Assembly: GCA_905250115.1 (NCBI GenBank)
Contig: CAJNOI010000129.1
Span: 1-64,000, forward strand
Source of the DNA: Adineta steineri
Taxonomy: Eukaryota > Rotifera > Eurotatoria > Adinetida > Adinetidae
Direction of reading: 5' to 3'
DNA: 64,000 nucleotides
The translations under genes were made by a program, and so were the position numbers. Positions within the stretch are counted from its first letter, which is position 1. Each line of letters opens with the position of its first letter. Positions 13,186 through 24,273 of this stretch are shown one piece after another. The notes under the pieces are model-generated. The model was not told the origin of the DNA and made no database searches. It worked only from the letters and a program-made list of their open reading frames with translations.

Positions 13186-15514
13186 TGTAATATCACAATA
13201 GTAGAATGAAAAGATAGTAGAACTATAATTTTATCTACAAAGAATATATTTTTAAATTTAATGAAATGAAACCATGGTAATAATCGTGAGTATGATCGAA
13301 GCATCTCATAATATCAAGTGTTACCTGATAGAAATATTGCCTACGAATTGAATTCGACAAACCAATTCAACGAGTAATGTATCATGTAATAAAACATGTT
13401 TAAAAACATTCTTGTTATTTTTCAATAGTTTCGTTGAAAATATTGTGCAATGAAGCGATTTTTGCTTGTTAATATGAGGCTACACGCATGGACTAATGAT
13501 TGCAAAAATGGTAATTGCATAAAAACAAATATAAAATATATATTACGTATTTTTTATGTGGTTTTTTAACAAGCTTTTGCGTTCTGTGTACGTTATTTTT
13601 GTGTTCTGTCTTTGTAACTATACATATTTCGTATATAATTTGCTTTAAAGATTTTTAATATGCAAGTAAGGAAAAGAAGATAAAAATAATAAATCAAAGA
13701 GTTTTTAAGACAAGAAAAAAGTATGTAACAAATGTCACTGAAGATCGGCATTTACAGTGATGTAAACATTCTCATTATAATTCTTGTAGAAACATGCTTT
13801 GTTCTTGATCGAACATATACTTAAAATTATGTTAGTTTTTTCAAACTGATTGATTTTACTAGCGAGTAATTGATCTATGAAGTACTATGAAAAAAACAAG
13901 TGAAGTTGCTCTTTCAAGGAAAATGAATTGCAGAAACAGTTACTCTTACCATACCGTTTTATTCGAAGAGAAGCAAAATAAGCATGCTTTGTGATATTTT
14001 TCATTAATTATATATTGTAATTTTTTAACTATTTTTTGAAAAATCCACTTGAAATAAGCTAAGATATTTTCAAACTGTTATTATTTAGCTGAGGAAACTT
14101 GAATTCTACGCAGATGCTTGATTTTCTATAAAAACTATTTTCAAAAAAGTCAAAAAATCAGCAATAACTTTCAGAACATTTTAAAATCGATGTTGTTTCT
14201 TCGCAGATTACCAAAACAAAGATTGCCATATATTTACTGCCCTGTGTTGGTATATAAATTAGTCGATAATGTTAGATATTCATTATATCATCTTCAACAG
14301 CTATAAAAATTTGATCAATTTCTTTTAGGTATTACGCGAATTAATTAATTGTGTATAAACTTACAAATAGTTTTTTTTCTATAAATGGCTGATTTGCGAA
14401 ATTAATGGTCATTCTAATTCATTTAATTGGGATATTATTTAAATGTGTTATTCTCAAACAATTGGAAATTCATCAGTGAATTCATATAGGCATTCCTATA
14501 ATATTCCTCAACAGACTCTATAGCTTATTTTCTGGTTTACAATGTAACTTTGAGAAACTTAATTATATAGTTAGTAGATTGAAGGAATAACAAGTTATAA
14601 GTACTTACTATTTTTTTAAGAATTATTAGCGTTAGTTTCTTCAAAATAACAGAACTGTACTCTGATATAGCTATATGAATAACTGATAGACTTGATATTT
14701 TTAAAACATAAATTTCACGAAGAACAATACATTCTGCTTTTATTTTAAAACTGCGATGATGTGTGTTTGAATAACTGCAGAAATGAGAAATAAATATCCT
14801 CAAGAATTATTAGCTAAATAAAGACATTACATCTCTTTTATCATTATATGTTATTTTGTATCTTATCGAGTGAGGATGTCATGCATTTATCAACACATCA
14901 GACTGATCCCCATATCTGCGAAACATCTGAGCTATACCCTAGGAATCGTTATATAATACTTATTTTAATCTTAGATCGAAGTAAATTCTATAAAACTCTT
15001 CAATTTAAAATCAGTTCAGCTGGATGATCTACTTAGTATGTACGCCGACATCTACACGCAAATCCATATTTCTACGTTCCGTGTTGTTGTTGTTATTGTA
15101 TCCATATACTATATATTTCTCTCAATGCTTTTTATTGTGCTCTATTATGATATTTATTTAATTTCATGATATTACAATATGTGCGTACTAGAACGTAAGA
15201 ATCAATATTTTTCATCAAAAACATTTAGTTTGTTTTTTTACAATTAATTTTAAATGTTTTCGATACTATCAAACACATCAAAGAAAAGATCTTGTTAATG
15301 AGTGTGAATTTCATATTTTTGTTGTATTGCATGAAAGAGAAATGATATGCAATAGTAGTTGATGTTTGATATATTGTATGACGAATAACAAAGCGTTATC
15401 TATTTCTTTCCAAATATGTCTCTATCACATGTTCATGTTAGGTATTGTCATATGAGGATAGTAATGAATTGGTTTTGTCTAATGAAAACAGTTTTCTTCA
15501 TTACTTCACTTGAC
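13186..15514. other. Long AT-rich spacer
   Basis: Only short chance ORFs (the longest about 60-90 codons, without family signatures) are present. I see no RNA gene or repeat array. The right end holds the promoter of the Cys-rich gene. Confidence 0.5.
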
Positions 15515-15522
15515 TATATATA
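15515..15522 (+). promoter_or_regulatory. TATA box of the Cys-rich protein gene
   Basis: TATATATA stands 88 bases before the ATG at 15603. That spacing suits a TATA box with a transcript start near 15545. It also shows that the in-frame ATG at 15510 lies upstream of the promoter and cannot be the start codon. Confidence 0.5.
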
Positions 15523-15602
15523 CCCAAAACTATTCTCATAGTTTCACAAACCAGTTCTCATCGTACTTCAGTTTTACTTCACTTCACATTATTACTATTA
15601 AT

Positions 15603-15914
15603 ATGCCAGCCTGTTGTCGTTCAACACGTTGTGGTTGTTGTAGCAGTTGTTGTTGTGACCCATGCTGTAGTTCATGCTGTGACCCATGCTGTTGCTCATG
15701 TTGTGATTCTTGTTGCAGTCCATGCTGTGATCCATGTTGTTGTTCATGTTGTGATCCATGCTGTGATTGTTGCTGTGGTCCGTGTTGTGGCTCTTGTTGC
15801 GGTCCACGATGTTGTGTAACTAAAACTGTGTGCTGCTGCAAACCATGTTGCAAAGTCATCAGAAAGAAAACCGTTACCGTTAAAAAATCATGCACCAAGG
15901 TTTGCTGTTGCTAA
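15603..15914 (+). CDS. Small extremely cysteine-rich protein
   Basis: The product is 103 residues from ATG 15603, of which about 46 are Cys. It is built of CC/CCC clusters spaced by DP, GP, SS, GS and SP dipeptides. A distinct C-terminal part then carries VTKTVCCCKPCCK, the basic stretch VIRKKTVTVKK, and CTKVCCC at the end. There is no signal peptide or intron. The composition resembles keratin-associated, cornified-envelope or metallothionein-type structural or metal-binding proteins by convergence only; no homology is claimed. The 3'UTR holds an 18-base perfect palindrome and an AATAAA at 16149-16154. A second copy of the 3' half and UTR lies inverted about 6 kb downstream. The ORFs in other frames over this stretch are by-products of the TGT/TGC repeats. 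Confidence 0.8.
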   Translation: MPACCRSTRCGCCSSCCCDPCCSSCCDPCCCSCCDSCCSPCCDPCCCSCCDPCCDCCCGPCCGSCCGPRCCVTKTVCCCKPCCKVIRKKTVTVKKSCTKVCCC

Positions 15915-16193
15915 ATTATGACTTGTGCTCTTTTTCTATGAACTCATTCAATATCTAATGTATCAATGTTAGAGAGTACTCTCTAATAACATTCATATTA
16001 GTCTTTTTTTTTTCTTATTTTGTTCTGCATTTTTGTTTCCTTCTTGCACGACATAAAAGAAGATGTGTTTCATCATCTTCTTTGTTCTTCTGCTTATTTT
16101 CTTGTGTTCCCTGAATAAGGATGGAGACACGAATAGCTAGTTTTTTTAAATAAAATTATTTGGTGAATAACGAAAATATTCTTCTTCTCACTA
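15780..16193 (+). repeat. Arm A of an inverted duplication (Cys-rich CDS 3' part plus 3'UTR)
   Basis: This stretch matches the reverse complement of 21867-22272 with scattered substitutions and small indels. The match covers the end of the coding sequence, the palindrome, the T-rich segment, GCACGACATAAAAGAAGATG, the poly(A) signal and GTGAATAACGAAAATATTCTTC. It stops near 16193. Its 5' extent is unknown because arm B runs into the assembly gap. Confidence 0.8.
15969..15986. repeat. 18-base perfect palindrome in the 3'UTR (copy 1)
   Basis: TTAGAGAGTACTCTCTAA is its own reverse complement. It lies 55 bases after the stop codon of the Cys-rich gene and is kept unchanged in the inverted second copy. 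It could fold as a hairpin in the mRNA or mark a DNA site. Confidence 0.75.
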
Positions 16194-18703
16194 CACCAAT
16201 TTAGTTTCTGAAAGAATCAGTGCAACCAAAATTTGCACAACATAAAATTTCGACTTGGTACAACCTAGAGGATGGATGGGAAGAGATCCCATCTCCTCAA
16301 TTTTCGAGAAATGTCTCGATTTCTGGAGTACTCTTCTCCTACTTTTATCTCTTCATACTATTGTATGATCAAGGACTGCTCTTTGATTCAAAATGTTTGC
16401 CTCCGAGGTCCTTAATAACTTCACTGTTGGATTGCCACAGTCAGTTTTTCATTCAAAAAGTTTAGGAGTGTAATTATTTTGTCAGTAGCTCGAGAACGAA
16501 AGGAGATAAAAATTTGAGATTTTCGCCGTTATACACAAAGGATTTTAGGACATGAAATTATGTTAAAATCTTGCAGACGATTGTAAAAATAGTATCCAGA
16601 TCAACATCCTCAAGGTTTGATTAAAATTGAGGTTGCCAAAAAGTTTTTGTTCATGCTCAGAATTTTCTAAACCTTTGTATAAAGTTTATGAATGAACAAT
16701 CTGATTTCTTTGATCTCTAATACTTATCGTTATTAAAAATCAAGTTTAATCTATTCATCGCGGATCCGTATGAACCAATACAAACCATCTTGAGGGTGTG
16801 AGTGTGCAATATATTAATATTCATACTCATACGCATACTCACATCCACACCGATCTCTTACTCTTATTCTGCATTTTTATCAACATTATCATCGTTTGTT
16901 TTTGTTCTCGTTTCTTCATTTGTTTCTTTCTGAAAACAATATTTTCTTGATTTATCGTTTCGTCCGACGGCTTCACAATCAAAACACGATATACACTGTT
17001 TGCTTAGATACATTTATGTTAAAGTGTTAATCCTATGTCAATATATTTCCGAGTAGATCTCCTTTAGTTCTTAAGAATTTAACAATTGTATATATGAATA
17101 TGGTAACAGGGGACGCTCTATATTATGGTAAATTCTATGGATGATAAAAATAAAGGAGAAAACACTTTAGACAACTTTAAATAAAAGAAAAGAAAGAAAA
17201 AAAAGAAAAAGAAAATTCCGTTACATACGTTACACAACAGAAAGAAGGAAATTCATGACGCGTTACAAATGACAGTAGGAAGATGAAGAAGAAGAAGAAG
17301 AAGAAGAATATATACGCATTCGTATGATGATGTAAATTTTTTTTCCCAGAGAGAAAATTTTTTTTTTATTTTCTCCGGCCGGTCGGTTGTGTACATGGGT
17401 AGATTCTGCGCCGCTGTAAAACCAACCGTTTTGTTTTAGATAGATAATCAGACTTTTTTGAATCACTCACGCTCTTAGCAATCAAAAAGTCAATTTCACA
17501 CGTAAACTCCAAGTTTGGATCTCGCTTCCTCTTCCATAATATATTCAATGATATTTAAAATTATGAAACTTCAAAAGAATTTAATAAATTCATCTAGAAC
17601 AAAGTTATTCTAAAAACGCAAGTGCTCTTCTCTTGACCACTCTCGGCAAATATATAGCAAAGTATAATAATACTAACGTTGAAACAATTATATTCACATG
17701 AGTTATTCTTATGTGCTGTAAGTATCATCGAATGCTTTTTATATTATTAGAAGTATTATAAAGTACTATGGAAAGTATGAAAAAGATAAATACAAATCCT
17801 TTGAAGAGTATAAAAACGTTAAAAATAGTAAATCAACTAATATTAAGATTCTGTAGTTATTTGGATGTTTCTGCTATCTTTTTGTTAATATAATTTATGT
17901 GCATTTTCTTCTCAGACAAGTTATTTTATCACCATCGTAACACCTAGACTTATTTGAAGCAAAGAAAAAAAAATATATAAGTAATATGTAAAGTAACAAC
18001 ATATATTTCAATAAGTTTCATTTCTTTAACGCCGATTCAAGTGAAGGTTTCTTTTGCTACATTATCGGTAAGATTAGTCTACCGAATTCTCGATCATTTG
18101 AGTGATTATACACCAATTTATTCAATGAAAAATGTCTGTCAACGACTGGATATTATCGATATCAGGTACTGTGTTTTTACTTTAAATTTTCAAATTCTTT
18201 AAAAAAAAGGAATATCTTCATCATAAAATTGAGGTATAAAAAAAAGTGTAAATATATGTAAAAAAAAGCAATCTTTTTCTTTCCTATTCCTGCTCTTCTC
18301 AGCGTGATGCGTGTCAAAGAAAATACATAATTTCATCTGTATACAACATTTAGAAAAGAAGAAAAAAACTATTATATATAATAGACCTAGACATGTATAG
18401 AACAAAATTTCTTCGTTCTTCTTTTAAGGATCAAAAATGATTTATGAAGAAGTGAAGATACTATTACAATATCTTTACATACTAAAATGATAATGAGAAA
18501 TATATAATGTCATACAAAAACTACCGACTGTCGAAAATCATAATATTTCATTAAGCTGAATGAAAATACTATTTTTTTTCATTGAAGTATAGTGGAGAAA
18601 TCTCTGTCAGAGTAAAATATAGCGTTGCTCAATAATAAATTTCTTATCTGTTGTTTTTTCTGCTTTAGGTTTATTTCATTTTCTTTTTGAAAAGCACATT
18701 AAA
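16194..18703. other. AT-rich spacer with a GAA microsatellite and a degenerate telomere-like motif
   Basis: I find no credible gene. 16788-16806 reads TCTTGAGGGTGTGAGTGTG, followed by a degraded C-rich arm ending near 16852. 17285-17308 is (GAA)8, which generates serine-rich chance ORFs on the other strand. Confidence 0.55.
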
Positions 18704-21550
18704 ATGTTTATTTTACTTCAGTTATTCTCATTCTTCATATATTTCTCGTCTGCCGTTGTCTTTTCCCCAGATACAAGTGATTATGATGCGTATGGACTGA
18801 AGATAGCTGCTAATAGTTTGATGATTGTTGAAGCTCTAAATGATTATACTGAATTTCTTATTCAATTTGCACCTTATACTGATAATACTACACAGACCGA
18901 TGATCGAAGTTGTTCAATTGAATACGATAATGAATCACAATTTGTCTATACTATTGCTCTCGGTAAAAATCAATCAACTTACGATATTTTCTTTGTTGGT
19001 GAAATGATTGGTTTTGAGAAACAAACTCCATTAGTAAATCGTACATTTGTCGGTGTCCTTAGTTATGAAGGGTCTCTTACTACAATTGATTGTGATAATG
19101 GTTTTTATTTCTACATGCAATTTATCCCAGAAGCCTTTGCTCATCAAGAACATTTAGTGATGGTAACTGATTTAATTGGTTCGACTGCTTATGGTTTCTC
19201 TGATCTCTTTACATTTTCCTATACAGTAGCTACAGATAATTTAGTAGTACATGGGACGAACTCACTTTCTCCTTCAACATCATTTTTACCTTTTGCTATT
19301 GATTATGATGGTAGTCTTGGTGTTATTGCTGGCTTTCTCGATAATGGTCGAAATTCACGTATGTAGACAAAGCCAATAAAAAAATATATGAATATATTGT
19401 TCTTTGATTTTTTATTTATTTTAATAGGTGTTAAATATTATGCAATTATTATCTTGTTTAGTATTAATGCGTCAACAGCTATTGCAACACCGATCGGTTC
19501 ATGGAATTATTCATCGAGTGCAACATCATGGCAAGCTGGATTAACAAATGTAGGAGCTGATCAGTATGCAGCTAAATTTGACATGTCTGTCAGTATAAAT
19601 CCAATAGCAACACAAGTTCTTGTTGGCATACAATCAATCAATACAGTATTTCTATTCCATTATACAACAACAGCATTGACATTAATTAGCTCAATGAGTC
19701 CTGGGCAGGCAATTGGTTTCGGTAAAGGTGTTGCTTGGCTTAGTTATACTTTCAATAGATTTGCCATTCTCGTCAATGTTTATTCAACAGATTATGTTTG
19801 GAGTTCTTCAAAAATCTATATATATGATAGTACATTAACGAATACATCGACTCCAATTTCTATTTTCCCAAATATTCAACAACCTCTCTATAATTATATG
19901 TCTCCTATTTTCATCAATATTATCACGACTCCAGACAATTTAATTCTTCTCGATAATCAAGGTGGTCTTTTTGTTATTGTATCGGCTCCTATTGGTTATT
20001 ACTCTTCAACAGTTGGTCCAACTGAACAGATTATACCTGCATTCTCTTCACAATTACCATGTATTCCTGGTACATACAAGAATATAACTGGCATCGGTCG
20101 ATGTATTCCTTGCCCAGCAGGCACAAAAAATGATGGAACCAATCTTACAGTATCAACCTGTGCTAGTTGTGCAGTAAATACATTCTGTCCATTTGGTTCT
20201 ACAAGTGATTCTATCTCAAATGATCAGCTTAGTAATGTCGTTCAAGCACTTGCTTATCCATCATCACCAGATCTCAGCGGAATTGATGATATCCTCTTTT
20301 TTACACTATTTTCAATTGATTCATCTCCACATTGTATTATTATTTCGCCAATCTTTTGGGCCTTAATCGTTGGTGCTATCGTAGCTATTATTGCAAGTAT
20401 AATGCTTATATTGAAACATTGTAGTAAACATCCAAAAGCTACAGATGGATATAATAAGTTAGAGGCCGCATTCAAACAAACAGATGTTATTGGTGTAGGT
20501 CAAATGTGGGTCGGAGGTCTTGCTACATTTTGTGTTTTAGTACTCCTTATTTCTTGTTATATATTCAGTGCTAAATATTATAATTCATATCCAATTGAAA
20601 AAGCTGGACCTTCGACATTCGCATGTGATACAACCATACGAAATGCACTATTTACTTCAAGTTTACGCTCGTTATCAGTACCAGTCTCAGACAGAACTCG
20701 AGCAATAGTTGACTTATTAAACAACCAACCAGTGAATCTCAATGTCGCTTTTCTCAATACAGCTTACAATTGCACATCAGATACAATTACATTGACTTAT
20801 CTCTTAGGTACAATGTGGATACCAATCGTGACAAATGTCTCCTGTAATTCTTCAAACTATATACTTTCATACAATGCTCTCCTACCATTCAGAGAAATTA
20901 CTGTACAATTTAATTTACCTAATATATATACAATTGGTGGACTACGCATCGGCCTTAGTGCACCTGGTCAAATTCAATCTTCTACAGTAACACTTCAAGA
21001 TTTAAACTTTTCTCAAACATTCAGTCAAAATGGACGTATGTTAGGACAAAATGCAAATATCGCTCTCTCTCTGACGAAAGTAATTAATGATACAAGTCCA
21101 CTTATTGTTGGAGATAATGATATATTTAGTGGTCTTTGGATTGGTTCATTTTCGGTGAATTACTATGAATCTTTCTTTGCAGATATTGATTATTTAAATG
21201 CACCAGTTGCAAGATCAACAAATTTGACAATAACTATTAGTGAAACATCTTACTATATACTGAATCAACAGTCACCAATCGCTAGATTACCTATAATGAT
21301 CTATCATAGTTTCCTATTTACAACAACAGCTATTGGATCGTTTACTTTCGTATTTGTCATATGTAAATTGATAATTTTACCAGTTTCAGTTTTTCTCATT
21401 CGTAAATGTAAATCGAAACTTGTCAAAAATAATCAAGTTAATAGTAATATTAACAGCGGTCAACATCAGCTTGCTAATAATGATTTACGAATCTCAAGTT
21501 CTAACTCCAACTGCCCGCCAGTGACAGAATTCATCACAAGCAAATTTTAA
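18704..21550 (+). CDS. Unrecognised multi-pass membrane protein with an ephrin-receptor-like Cys module
   Basis: The model is join(18704..19358, 19428..21550), with a 69-bp GT-AG intron and a 925-residue product. A signal peptide (MFILLQLFSFFIYFSSAVVF) is followed by a long beta-rich extracellular part. At about 20065-20205 a Cys module reads CIPGTYKNITGIGRCIPCP, then CASCAVNTFCPFG, a GCC2/GCC3 (ephrin-receptor-like) pattern. Hydrophobic helices follow at about 20340-20410 (FWALIVGAIVAIIASIMLIL) and 20500-20570. After a second extracellular domain, another helix lies near 21290-21400, then a basic, Asn/Ser-rich tail. The module suggests a cell-surface role; no function can be assigned. Confidence 0.75.
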
Positions 21551-21588
21551 GAATACCATTACAACTATTAATACTATTCGAACTCTTA

Positions 21589-21594
21589 AATAAA
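21589..21594 (+). terminator. Poly(A) signal after the membrane protein gene
   Basis: AATAAA is 39 bases after the TAA stop of the preceding gene. Confidence 0.45.
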
Positions 21595-22062
21595 ATATTA
21601 CTGCGTTGCTCATCTTCAAGCTATTTTGCTTTTGTTTTGTTATTGTATTTTATAATATGTTTACTTAACAAGAGTGCGTTTTTTCTTTCAACAGCCATGC
21701 ACCGAGGACATATTTCATACTATCATAAAAGATAAGGCATCTGTTTTTATTAGCTTCAATAGCCAATGTAAAAAAGTGATACATCATTTCAAGAGTATGG
21801 AGGTGGCGGTGAGCATGAGAATATGGATTAGAGTGAGTATATACGAGAGTAGAGCGTGGATGAATAGAAGAATATTTTCGTTATTCACTAAATTATTTTA
21901 TTTAAAAAAACTAGCTATTCGTGCCTCCACCCTTATTCAGGGAACACAAGAAGATAAGCAGAAGAACAAAGAAGATGATGAAATACATCTTCTTTTATGT
22001 CGTGCAAGAAGTAAAAAGAATGTAGAACAAAATAAGAAAAAGAAAGAATAATACGAATGTTA

Positions 22063-22080
22063 TTAGAGAGTACTCTCTAA
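22063..22080. repeat. 18-base perfect palindrome in the 3'UTR (copy 2)
   Basis: It is identical to the palindrome at 15969-15986 and sits 54 bases beyond the stop codon of the second Cys-rich copy. Confidence 0.75.
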
Positions 22081-22134
22081 CATTGATACATTAGATATTG
22101 AATGAGTTCATAGAAAAAGAGCACAAGTCATCAT

Positions 22135-22272
22135 TTAGCAACAGCAAACCTTGGCGCATGATCTTTTAACGGTGACGGTTTTCTTTCTGATGACTTTGCA
22201 ACATGGTTTGCAGCAGCACACAGTCTTAGTTACACAACATTTTGGACCACAGCAGCATGAACAACAGCATGG
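22135..22272 (-). CDS. Second copy of the Cys-rich protein (5' part lost in the assembly gap)
   Basis: Reading leftward from the gap, the protein ends ...CCVTKTVCCCKPCCK-VIRKKTVTVKRSCAKVCCC-stop. It differs from the first copy by K-to-R and T-to-A changes near the end and by GPK for GPR. The N-terminal repeat region is hidden by the Ns. An ORF running through the Ns into the next gene upstream is artificial and should not be read as a fusion. Confidence 0.75.
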   Translation of the reverse strand, partial: PCCCSCCCGPKCCVTKTVCCCKPCCKVIRKKTVTVKRSCAKVCCC

Positions 22273-22372
22273 NNNNNNNNNNNNNNNNNNNNNNNNNNNN
22301 NNNNNNNNNNNNNNNNNNNNNNNNNNNNNNNNNNNNNNNNNNNNNNNNNNNNNNNNNNNNNNNNNNNNNNNN
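22273..22372. other. Assembly gap of 100 N
   Basis: Exactly 100 Ns mark a scaffold join of unknown true length. It removes the 5' part of the second Cys-rich gene, its promoter, and the 3' end of the glyoxalase-cupin gene. The repetitive Cys codons probably broke the assembly. Confidence 0.95.
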
Positions 22373-23010
22373 CCAGGAGAACTTTCGAGCACACGATGAC
22401 GAATAAGAGGTGGTTGTAATACACAATCTCCTGCATGAAGGACGAATGGATCTCCTTGATCTTCATAAACAAGACGTACCCAACCTTTATAAACATAAAT
22501 CATTTGAAATCGAATATTATGATAATGTACATGATCGTTGACAATTCCACCATTTAGAATTTGAATATGTGATGCAATAAAACGACCACCTTGACGATCA
22601 GGAATTAAATCACGATAATTCATTCCAGCACGTCCTTTGATCCATTGATTATCAGTATTCATTCTACTGAGAACAAACGATTGATTGATAGGTGGAATAG
22701 CCAGTTTAGAGTTAGTTTTTACTAATTGAATCTTTGTACCATTCGGAGCAACTAACTCAGTAGTTTCGTCTGTATCAACATCTGATTCATCTTTTAAATG
22801 CAAACGTATAGTACCAAGTGATTGTGTTGAATGATCAGTATTACGTTCTAATCTTATTTGAAGTCCATATCCAGAAATAATAGTAACAGATGGATCATCA
22901 GCAGGAGAAATCATATCAACACGAAATCCAAGTCGATCTTTGAAGAAAGTAACTGTTTCATCTAATGATAAACATGAAACGACTAGTTGTGCTGATTGAA
23001 TATTTTCCAT
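22373..23010 (-). CDS. Glyoxalase-like plus cupin two-domain protein (3' partial)
   Basis: Start is ATG 23008-23010 (MENIQSAQL); the upstream in-frame TTG is not needed. About 212 residues are visible before the gap. Residues 5-105 match the VOC/glyoxalase fold: FFKDRLGFRVDMISPADDPS, YGLQIRLER, and LVAPNGTKIQLV at the end. From about 120 on comes a cupin: NDHVHYHNIRFQMIYVYKGWVRLVYED, HAGDCVLQPPLIRHRVLE. The HxH metal ligands and the later His are present, but Gln stands where the first cupin motif usually has Glu. No intron is visible. This single-exon two-domain form looks bacterial, so horizontal transfer is plausible. Function is unknown; a metal-dependent small-molecule enzyme or sensor is possible. 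Confidence 0.75.
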
Positions 23011-24273
23011 CTTCAAATGAAGTAATTGATATCTATAATTAAAATTAGAATTATATTTCTTAAAACCAAATATCTCATTGTATCATAGATTTTATAAGAA
23101 TGTAGATAAAACTTGAGCTGTAGCAGTATACACACATCTATTCTTTATATCATAAAGAGATTTTTTGAAGTAAAATGTATGAATGGAAAGAACAAGTTCA
23201 GAAAATGATCTTATATATAAAATTCTCGAATTTTCTTGCTCTCTAAATCCTTCCAAGCGAAGAAAAATAACAAGATTTATTTAGTTTTGTAACTACCATG
23301 AAGAAACAAACAACAGAACGCAAAACGGTAACACCCTAGTCTATTTCACTTACGCTCATATTCCACATCCCCAATGTCATAACAAAAAAGAAAACAAAAT
23401 ACATCGCAAAAATATTTTAAATCTATAAAAGCCAGATGAGAGACACGATCAAATAAAAAGTAATAAAAATACGAATTAACTACAATGAAATCTTCTTTTC
23501 AACAGATAATTTGGAAACTGAAATAGAAACTTTCATTCGGTTCATTTCAAGAAATGATTGTAACAAAAAAACTAAAGTTACATGTTTTTTTATCGATAAC
23601 CATAAGAATTCTTGACAATTATAACTTCTAGAACAAGAAATTTTAATATCTTATGCAATTTTCGTTGATCAGTCATTACAATAATTTCATTCGAGATACT
23701 CTCAAAATAAATGATGGAAATGTTCGATCTTTCATTCATTCGAGTCCTAGATCGCTCTACTATGCTAGTGTTTTGAGTGATCATGAATTTTACAATCACG
23801 ATCGTAATATATAAACCGAGGATATGGCTGAAGAGATTACTTACGCCGTCAGCGACACCCACACTCTGAAAATAAAAAGGAGTAAGGTAACCTTTTTATT
23901 GATAATGTATTGTATGAAGATACATGAAAGAAAATAATCAATTTTATCGTTTACTTTATCCATTGTTTTAAATTTATCCAATAAAATATATGATATAGAT
24001 GACGCGACTAGATGATGATTATTTTTTTCTCTTCTAAAAATTAAGAGATTCGACTACTCTGCTTTAAATATCGATTCATGCCTCGTTTTCTTCTTTTCAA
24101 CATGATCAAAATGTATAATAACAGACAAGATACATGTAGATATTAAATTCATTCCTATTGAGATCTACGACCTATGCATCATTGGACATAATTTGTAAAA
24201 TATTTTTATTTAGAATGCAAGATTAAATGTTAAATATAATTTATATATTATAAGTTTATTATATATTCTTTGT
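23011..24273. other. AT-rich spacer
   Basis: No gene is supported. Degenerate traces of the telomere-like motif appear near 23328-23372 (AACACCCTAG ... CCACATCCCC) and 23851-23866 (GACACCCACACTCT). Confidence 0.45.

Larger units (their letters stand above)
21867..22272 (-). repeat. Arm B of the inverted duplication
   Basis: This is the reverse-complement counterpart of 15780-16193. Its 3'UTR palindrome (22063-22080) is identical, and TTTATT at 21897-21902 is the complement of the poly(A) signal. It abuts the N gap. Confidence 0.8.

Noticed and set aside
14118-14803. Short ORFs in the 13-15 kb spacer (62 and 88 codons)
   Set aside because: They have AT-driven composition, no domain, no splice context and no nearby poly(A) logic.
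15510-15602. N-terminal extension of the Cys-rich protein from ATG 15510
   Set aside because: This ATG lies upstream of the TATA box at 15515-15522. The extension has a quite different composition, so ATG 15603 is preferred.
17285-17308. Serine-rich minus-strand ORF over the GAA run
   Set aside because: The ORF is produced by the (GAA)8 microsatellite and has no other support.
17374-17430. GC-rich stretch CCGGCCGGTCGG... considered as a tRNA or small RNA gene
   Set aside because: No T-loop GTTCRA motif, no acceptor-stem pairing and no A/B box could be found on either strand.
22135-23016. A single minus-strand ORF apparently fusing a glyoxalase-cupin protein to a Cys-rich tail
   Set aside because: The frame runs through 100 Ns, so the join is an artefact of the gap. 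The two sides are separate genes.
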